From Nitrospira moscoviensis (lineage in GTDB: Bacteria; Nitrospirota; Nitrospiria; Nitrospirales; Nitrospiraceae), in the NCBI RefSeq assembly GCF_001273775.1, contig NZ_CP011801.1, positions 806,001-870,000 of the forward strand: a stretch of 64,000 nt of DNA. Reading direction: 5' to 3'. Under the pieces are notes generated by a model that ran no database searches, was not told the DNA's origin, and saw nothing but the letters and a program-made list of their open reading frames with translations. Each line of letters opens with the position of its first letter. Position 1 is the stretch's first letter. Positions 59,520 through 64,000 of the stretch are shown in pieces. The translations under genes were made by a program, and so were the position numbers.

Positions 59520-59640
59520 AGTCTCCCCTCCCTGGACCGGCCTGCTGAGTTAGACGAAAACTAATGCAGTTCGTAAACGGCGTCAACCGTGAGTAGCTGC
59601 GACAATCTCCTTGACGGCGGCGCGAAACGACGGTATCCCC

Positions 59641-60546
59641 ATGTCCATGCAGCCCTCCTCCACGCTCGCCTATGGGTCGGTGGTGCTGGCCGCCGTCCTC
59701 TGGGGCGGGTCGATCGTGGCGCAAAAACTCGCTCTGGGGTCCTTCTCGCCGGTCGAAGCCTCAGTGTTGCGCGATCTCGGCGGCCTGGCCATTCTCATGG
59801 CGACCTGGTGGTGGCAGGAAGGCACCCTCGGCACAGTGACCCGCGCCGATCTGCGCGATCTGGGCTTCCTGGGGCTCGGCGTGCTGGGCAATCATCTGCT
59901 GATTTTGATCGGGTTGAAATACGTGAGCGGGGCGGTGGCGGGCGTGATCATCGGATCGAGCCCCGTGGTTACGGCGCTCTTGTCGGCCATGCTGATACAA
60001 GACGTGCCGCTGCGGGCCGTCTGGGCGGGGGCGCTCTTGTCGTTCGCCGGTGTGGCGCTGGTGTCGGTCGCGGGCTTTCAGGCGGCCGGCGAACAGCCGC
60101 TCCTGGGCAGCTTGCTCGTCTTTCTGGGCGTCGTGAGCTGGGCGCTGTACAGTATCGGCAGCCGCGCCGTGATGGACCGGCTCTCTGCGCTCACCGTCAA
60201 TTGGACGACTCTGTTGGTCGCGACGGTGTTGCAGATTCCACTGTTGTGGACCGATCGCAAAATGCTGGATGCGGGCGCCGCCTCGGTGAGCGGCGGAGAC
60301 TGGCTCGCGCTGGGGTATTTGGTCGTCTTCGCGACAGCGGTGGCGCAGCAAGCGTGGCTGTACGGGGTGAAAGGCATCGGCCCGTCGCGCGCGTCCGTCT
60401 TGGGCAATCTTACGCCGGTGGCGGCGGTCGCGCTCTCGGCGCTCATCCTCCATGAGCACGTGGGTCCGGCTGAGATCATTGGCATCGCCCTGATTCTCGC
60501 CGGCGTCTGGTTGGTAAACCGACAGACGGCCCATCTGTCCGCCTGA
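59641..60546 (+). CDS. EamA/DMT-family transporter
   Basis: 301 aa with ten predicted helices in two EamA halves. The first begins V-V-L-A-A-V-L-W-G-G-S-I-V-A-Q-K, and each half ends in a helix rich in Gly and Ala (G-V-A-L-V-S-V-A-G, G-I-A-L-I-L-A-G-V-W-L-V). Drug/metabolite transporters of this class export small metabolites such as amino acids or nucleotides. Starts at 59611, 59641 and 59647 are all in frame; 59641 is a compromise. The substrate is not decided by sequence. Confidence 0.85.
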   Translation: MSMQPSSTLAYGSVVLAAVLWGGSIVAQKLALGSFSPVEASVLRDLGGLAILMATWWWQEGTLGTVTRADLRDLGFLGLGVLGNHLLILIGLKYVSGAVAGVIIGSSPVVTALLSAMLIQDVPLRAVWAGALLSFAGVALVSVAGFQAAGEQPLLGSLLVFLGVVSWALYSIGSRAVMDRLSALTVNWTTLLVATVLQIPLLWTDRKMLDAGAASVSGGDWLALGYLVVFATAVAQQAWLYGVKGIGPSRASVLGNLTPVAAVALSALILHEHVGPAEIIGIALILAGVWLVNRQTAHLSA

Positions 60547-60609
60547 TTTCTCCCTCGCCGCCGTCTTCCTGATTGCAGTATGATACGGCTCTTTCGCTAG
60601 GGAGCCCTC

Positions 60610-61002
60610 ATGCTGGAACAACGCATCGACGAAGTCACGAAAGCCAATCAACGGTTTTACGAGGCCTTTGAAAGCCTCGACATCACTCGGATGGACGAGG
60701 TGTGGGCCCACCTGGAATACGTCACCTGCATCCATCCCGGCTGGACGCTCCGTTCCGGCTGGCCGGAAGTGCGCGACTCCTGGGTGCTGATCTTCAACAA
60801 CACCTTTTCCATGAAATTCGAGCTGACCGACGTGACGATCCAGGTCGCCGGCGACGTGGCGTGGGTCATCTGCACGGAGAACATCACCAGCCAGCAATCC
60901 GAAGAGCCGCAGCAAGCCAAAGTGCTCGCCACGAACCTGTACGAACGCATCGGCGACGAGTGGCTGATGATCCATCATCACGGGTCTGCGGTGATGGGCT
61001 AG
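60610..61002 (+). CDS. NTF2/SnoaL-like protein
   Basis: 130 aa cone-shaped fold pattern: A-N-Q-R-F-Y-E-A-F-E-S-L-D-I-T-R-M-D-E-V-W at the N-terminus, H-P-G-W near 43-46, G-W-P-E-V-R-D-S-W in the middle, and the C-terminus D-E-W-L-M-I-H-H-H-G-S. This is close to DUF4440/SnoaL-3 proteins, small enzymes or ligand binders. There is GGGAG a few bases before the ATG. It is followed by a repeat-rich stretch. Function unknown. Confidence 0.82.
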   Translation: MLEQRIDEVTKANQRFYEAFESLDITRMDEVWAHLEYVTCIHPGWTLRSGWPEVRDSWVLIFNNTFSMKFELTDVTIQVAGDVAWVICTENITSQQSEEPQQAKVLATNLYERIGDEWLMIHHHGSAVMG

Positions 61003-61010
61003 GGGAGACG

Positions 61011-61103
61011 CGGGCGGCCTGGTGGTCTCCTATGCTCGCCCAACGCGCGGCCTCGGAAGGCCCTCGTTGGACGCGCGCAGTAAGGAGATCACCAGGTCGC
61101 CCG
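61011..61103. repeat. Long imperfect inverted repeat (MITE-like or large hairpin)
   Basis: Arms of 21 bases at 61011-61031 and 61083-61103 pair with only two mismatches, both of the G-T type, so the RNA arms would pair throughout. Inside, CCAACG / CGTTGG and GGCC / GGCC form two further stems around TCGGAA. ATGCTCGC and GCGCGCAGT from the inner part occur again, closer together, near 61132-61153. The rest of the 232-base gap 61003-61234 is otherwise without genes. It could be a copy of a dispersed non-coding element or a strong terminator hairpin. Confidence 0.6.
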
Positions 61104-61234
61104 CTAAGAAGGGAAGAAGAAAGAGTTGGGTATGCTCGCTGCATGCGCGCAGTGAGAGACACCCCCACTCGTCAGCCCTGTGTTGGGAGGGTAGGAAGAG
61201 GGAAAGAGGAGGTTGGATATAAGAGGAGGCGCAT

Positions 61235-61451
61235 TTGAAGAAACAACAGAGAGTGAAGCTGGTTCGTGAAGGTCGTTACCTTGCGGAGGTCAGCGTTGAA
61301 TCGTTAACCACCGACGATGAGTGGTTTCCCTATCTCTCGGCCGGAGGACGCCTGCAAGCTCGATGACGTGCGGGAGGCTTTGAAGCAAGGAGATACAGCT
61401 GCAGCGGCACGGTATGGTCGCGTCTACACTCTCACGCCAATTGCTGTGTAG
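61235..61451 (+). pseudogene. Small gene broken by a one-base insertion
   Basis: From a TTG at 61235, with GAGGAGG five bases upstream, the frame reads L-K-K-Q-Q-R-V-K-L-V-R-E-G-R-Y-L-A-E-V-S-V and continues D-D-E-W-F-P-Y-L-S-A before stopping at 61366. If one base is removed near 61340-61343, it continues E-D-A-C-K-L-D-D-V-R-E-A-L-K-Q-G-D-T-A-A-A-A-R-Y-G-R-V-Y-T-L-T-P to a TAG at 61451, giving about 72 residues. This shape (basic strand start, Y-L-S-x-E-D-A, L-D-D-V-R-x-A-L, T-L-T-P end) recalls small proteins often found beside toxin-antitoxin genes. It is either inactivated or a sequencing error. Confidence 0.65.
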
Positions 61452-61473
61452 CCGTACGCCGGGAACGATGACC

Positions 61474-61764
61474 CTATGCGGCCGTAACAGCGAGGCGGAA
61501 TCCCAGCGCATGGAGAAGCGCGTCGAGGCTGCGCAGTTCAGGATTCCCGTGGGCCGACAGCATTTTGTACAGGCTTTCCCGGTTCAGCTTGGCACGTTCC
61601 GCCAACTGCGCCATTCCGCCGTGGGCTTCGGCCACATTTCGCAACGCGAGGAGAAACACCTCGTGATCGTTTTCCTCCAACGCCGCGTTGAGATACGCCA
61701 TCGCCTCTTCAGGATCGCGAAGAGACTCCACGAGTTCTTTCCGGTAGGGTTTGCTTTTCGCCAT
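61474..61764 (-). CDS. HigA-like addiction-module antitoxin
   Basis: 96 aa from the ATG at 61764, which overlaps the toxin stop by one base (TAATG). N-terminal K-P-Y-R-K-E-L-V-E-S-L-R-D-P-E-E-A and A-Y-L-N-A-A-L-E-E are typical of the probable addiction module antidote family. The helix-turn-helix is seen as G-G-M-A-Q-L-A-E-R-A-K-L-N-R-E-S-L-Y-K-M-L-S near residues 49-70. It binds and neutralises the RelE-like toxin encoded before it and probably represses the operon at the 34-bp palindrome. Toxin-first order is usual for HigBA. Confidence 0.88.
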   Translation of the reverse strand: MAKSKPYRKELVESLRDPEEAMAYLNAALEENDHEVFLLALRNVAEAHGGMAQLAERAKLNRESLYKMLSAHGNPELRSLDALLHALGFRLAVTAA

Positions 61765-62099
61765 TATCGCCTCCCGTAATCCTGCCAGTACGATTTCGCT
61801 GTCTGGATATCCCGCGCTTGAGAGGCCTTGTCGCCGCCACACAGCAGAAGGATCAGCGTTGTGTTGACTTGCCCAAAGTAGATTCGATACCCGGGGCCAT
61901 AGTCGATTCGCAATTCTTGAACGCCATCTCCCACACCTCGGCAGTCACCAAAGTTGCCTAGCTCAAGACGATCGAGCCTCGTCCGGATTTTCGCTCTTCC
62001 ACGGACATCTCGTAAACTTCCGAGCCATTCGCTGAAGGGAGCAACTCCGTCCTCCCGAACATAGATCTGAATCTCTCTCGGAAAGGCCTCCACAGCCAC
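61764..62099 (-). CDS. RelE/HigB-type toxin
   Basis: 111 aa from a GTG at 62099. It matches the phage-derived Gp49-like/HigB addiction killer family: F-S-E-W-L-G-S-L-R-D-V-R-G-R-A-K-I-R-T-R-L near residues 22-43, then G-V-Q-E-L-R-I-D-Y-G-P-G-Y-R-I-Y-F-G at about 60-77, then L-L-L-C-G-G-D-K. Members cut mRNA at the ribosome. The GTG lies inside a 34-bp palindrome and has no ribosome site upstream, so it may be leaderless or start at the next GTG (62093). Confidence 0.88.
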   Translation of the reverse strand: MAVEAFPREIQIYVREDGVAPFSEWLGSLRDVRGRAKIRTRLDRLELGNFGDCRGVGDGVQELRIDYGPGYRIYFGQVNTTLILLLCGGDKASQARDIQTAKSYWQDYGRR

Positions 62100-62128
62100 A
62101 AGAGTAGCTTATAAGCTACTCTTGTGGC
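62095..62128. promoter_or_regulatory. 34-bp perfect palindrome over the toxin start
   Basis: Two 17-base arms (GCCACAAGAGTAGCTTA and its exact complement) with no spacer span 62095-62128 and include the GTG start at 62097-62099. TATAAG in its centre, read on the minus strand, could be a -10 box. This is most likely the operator of the toxin-antitoxin operon. Confidence 0.7.
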
Positions 62129-62210
62129 AAGCCATAACTCGAGGCGGGCCCCGCCATCACCCAAGATGATTTGAGAGAGACGAATATTCCCCTGTTCTGC
62201 CGGTAGGAGA

Positions 62211-62447
62211 TCAGGTCTTTGGCGAGTTGGACGGCACTTCGTCGACGCGGATGGTCTTGGCCCATTCGGCGGCGATGGCGTCGCGCTCTTCCATCGTCAT
62301 CGCGGCGTACTTCACGAACATCTGCGGCCCTCTGCGGCGGCGCCAGGTGAGGAAGTTCAGGAAATGATCTTTGCACACCGATTGCGTGCCGGCGGGCGCG
62401 TAGGGATTGGCTTGGCAATTGGGAACGAAGCAACGGATATCGTGCAT
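62211..62447 (-). CDS. Small C-x4-C ... C-x2-H protein
   Basis: 78 aa from the ATG at 62447: M-H-D-I-R-C-F-V-P-N-C, then S-V-C-K-D-H-F-L-N-F-L near residues 23-33, an Arg-rich W-R-R-R-R-G-P and a helical Ala-rich C-terminal part. Cys6, Cys11, Cys25 and His28 could hold one zinc. No known family recognised. The neighbouring toxin-antitoxin pair is upstream in the opposite direction of reading order, without overlap. The short gap up to the phosphatase gene (62448-62557) is divergent and shows no clear promoter. Confidence 0.6.
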   Translation of the reverse strand: MHDIRCFVPNCQANPYAPAGTQSVCKDHFLNFLTWRRRRGPQMFVKYAAMTMEERDAIAAEWAKTIRVDEVPSNSPKT

Positions 62448-62557
62448 GGTGCGCCTCTGGTGATGTCCGTCAGTATGCCGGTCGGCTCATTGGATTTTCA
62501 AGCCGCCGGCCCGTCTCCAACCTTGACCTCGTCTCCGCTATACGATAGGACTGCGGC

Positions 62558-64000
62558 ATGCGATGGGCCAGTCCGTTGGCTGCCTGCGTGGCGGCGGTGA
62601 CCGTGCTCGGTTGTGTCTCGCCGTCCCGTGAAGGGCTGCCGCCCGATAGTCCGTTTCGCGAACCAGCCGTTCGTGCTGCTGATCTGCTCCCCCAAGGTAT
62701 CACCGTGGGCGACGTGACGCCGACGAGCGCGTTGCTCTGGGTGCGAACCGACGGTCCGGCCCTGGTACAAGTGGAATATGCCCCGCCATCCGTCTGGGAC
62801 CAGGCCTCGAGAATGGCCACCGTTGTCTCGCCCGTCGCCAGGACCAGCCGCATGGCGACCTCGCCCGAGTCCGATTACACCGTTTCGATCCCGCTTTTAC
62901 GATTGGTTCCCGGGACCACCTATCACTATCACATCTTAGTCGGCCGTCCGGTGGACGGGCTCCATCACATCGAAGCCAAGCTGGCGGCCCGAGGAGAGTT
63001 CAGGACGCTGCCGGACCCGTCCACTTCCGTCCCGGTGCGATTCGCTTGGAGCGGCGACTTGGGTGGACAGGGTCATTGCCGGCAGGGGCCGGCCGGCTAT
63101 CCCATTTTCGATGTGATGCGCCGCCAGGATCTCGACTTTTTCATCTTTCTGGGCGATACCATCTACAGCGACAACGCCTGTCCGTCGCCGCCGAACGAGC
63201 CGGGCGCCGACTTTATCGCCTCCACCCTGCCGGAATACCGAGCTCGGCATCGTTACCAGCGGGGCGCCGAGTCCCTCCGGCGGTTTTTAGAAACGGTCCC
63301 CGTCTATGTTGCCTGGGACGACCATGAGGTGCGGAACAATTTTGCCGGACCGGTCGATGCTCAGATGCCGGCGGGCCGCCAGGCCTTGCGGGAGTATTGG
63401 CCGATTGCCTCGCCACCGGACGATCCGCACCGCCTGTATCGCTCCGTCCGTTACGGCAAAGACCTGGAACTGTTCATTTTGGATACGCGGCAGTATCGCA
63501 GCCGCAACGCAGATCCGGACGGGCCGGCCAAAACGATGCTGGGACAGACTCAACTGAAGTGGCTGCTCGACGGGCTCGGTGATTCCACGGCCTCGTGGAA
63601 GGTCATCGTCTCGTCGGTGCCTCTTTCGATTCCAAAAGGCGGAGGGACGGCGGTTCCGGGAAACGACGGCTGGGCGGGCGGGCCGGACGGGACCGGATTC
63701 GAGCGGGAGCGGCAGGTGATCGTCGATACGATTCTTCAACAGCGGCTGAAGAACGTCGTCTGGCTTGGGGCGGACGTGCACTTCGTCGAGGCCAGCGCCT
63801 ACGATCCCGACGGCGACGGCAACCCGGACTTTCATGAGTTCATCGCAGGTCCGCTGTCCGCCGCCACGGGCCGCCTGCCCGAACAAAGCCGAAGCTTACG
63901 GCCTACCACGCTCATCCATGAGGCCGGCTATCTCAATTTTGGGCTGGTCACGGTGGCGGCCGAGTCGTTTGACGTCCAGGCCGTCGATGGCGAAGGCCGC
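62558..64000 (+). CDS. PhoD-like phosphatase lipoprotein (cut by window end)
   Basis: 481 codons visible with no stop. The signal peptide ends in V-L-G-C, a lipobox, so it is likely lipid-anchored. A short N-terminal fibronectin-like domain (about 45-150, V-G-D-V-T-P-T-S-A-L-L-W-V) precedes the PhoD metallophosphatase domain: W-S-G-D-L-G-G-Q near 167, F-F-I-F-L-G-D-T-I-Y-S-D near 190-201, W-D-D-H-E-V-R-N-N-F near 253, and L-G-A-D-V-H-F near 402. PhoD enzymes cut phosphodiesters and phosphomonoesters outside the cell, often to gain phosphate. The ATG at 62558 starts M-R-W-A-S-P-L. Confidence 0.9.
   Translation, partial: MRWASPLAACVAAVTVLGCVSPSREGLPPDSPFREPAVRAADLLPQGITVGDVTPTSALLWVRTDGPALVQVEYAPPSVWDQASRMATVVSPVARTSRMATSPESDYTVSIPLLRLVPGTTYHYHILVGRPVDGLHHIEAKLAARGEFRTLPDPSTSVPVRFAWSGDLGGQGHCRQGPAGYPIFDVMRRQDLDFFIFLGDTIYSDNACPSPPNEPGADFIASTLPEYRARHRYQRGAESLRRFLETVPVYVAWDDHEVRNNFAGPVDAQMPAGRQALREYWPIASPPDDPHRLYRSVRYGKDLELFILDTRQYRSRNADPDGPAKTMLGQTQLKWLLDGLGDSTASWKVIVSSVPLSIPKGGGTAVPGNDGWAGGPDGTGFERERQVIVDTILQQRLKNVVWLGADVHFVEASAYDPDGDGNPDFHEFIAGPLSAATGRLPEQSRSLRPTTLIHEAGYLNFGLVTVAAESFDVQAVDGEGR

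Noticed and set aside
1-64000. tRNA, rRNA, CRISPR arrays and insertion sequences
   Set aside because: No T-arm-like GTTCGA-type consensus in a cloverleaf, no rRNA-like stretch, no regular spaced repeats and no transposase reading frame were found by eye.

Overview
The window is about 64 kb of GC-rich, densely coded DNA from a Gram-negative (diderm) bacterium: TonB-dependent receptors, ExbB/ExbD/TonB, lipoproteins with lipoboxes and an RND pump all require an outer membrane. Gene content and style fit a Nitrospira-type (Nitrospirota) chromosome, but that is an inference from gene content; no rRNA or other marker is present to prove it. No tRNA, rRNA, CRISPR array or intact insertion sequence was seen.

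Region 1 (1-19 kb) is ordinary core genome, almost all on the + strand: the end of leuA, a cupin, leuB, an NHL-propeller protein, asd, a DUF2905 membrane protein, a SpoIID-like protein and queA; a minus-strand SurA-N-like chaperone; an RDD protein; the cell-shape operon mreB-mreC-mreD-mrdA-rodA; RNase G; dprA; topA. Region 2 (18.8-20 kb) holds two adjacent bacterioferritin genes with complementary features (one keeps the haem-ligand Met52, the other keeps more ferroxidase ligands), behind a good sigma-70 promoter with two upstream direct repeats. A broken gene and a small Com-like zinc-ribbon gene follow.

Region 3 (21-56 kb) is a very large iron-acquisition island, nearly all on the minus strand. 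It has three FecI-type sigma factor / FecR anti-sigma / STN-domain TonB-receptor cassettes, a C-terminal scar of a lost fourth receptor of this type, a FecA-like receptor without an STN domain, two TonB proteins, ExbB/ExbD, an AraC regulator, a ferric-iron ABC transporter (fbpABC-like) and Fur. It also has a ZIP permease and a PepSY membrane protein joined to an RND efflux pair. Five Fur-box-like sites lie in front of these units. Embedded in the island is a run of four tiny genes behind a Fur-box-like site and a terminator. A second copy of the same short sequence plus terminator stands 13 bases in front of an HD-GYP gene, leaving no room for a promoter; this looks like transcription attenuation and is the best candidate here for something undescribed. 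An AbrB/Doc toxin-antitoxin pair interrupts the island.

Region 4 (56-64 kb) returns to housekeeping and accessory genes: a SocA/Panacea-like protein, an M32 carboxypeptidase, an O-methyltransferase, a lipoprotein, an EamA transporter and an NTF2-like protein. Then come a long imperfect inverted repeat, a frameshifted small gene, a RelE/HigA-type toxin-antitoxin pair with a 34-bp perfect palindrome over the toxin start, a small Cys protein, and a PhoD-like phosphatase cut by the window end.

Overall the island reads as: siderophore-bound STN receptors signal through FecR to FecI sigma factors; two TonB complexes energise the receptors; a PepSY protein may reduce the imported ferric siderophore; FbpABC brings iron across the inner membrane; bacterioferritin stores it; Fur controls the set.
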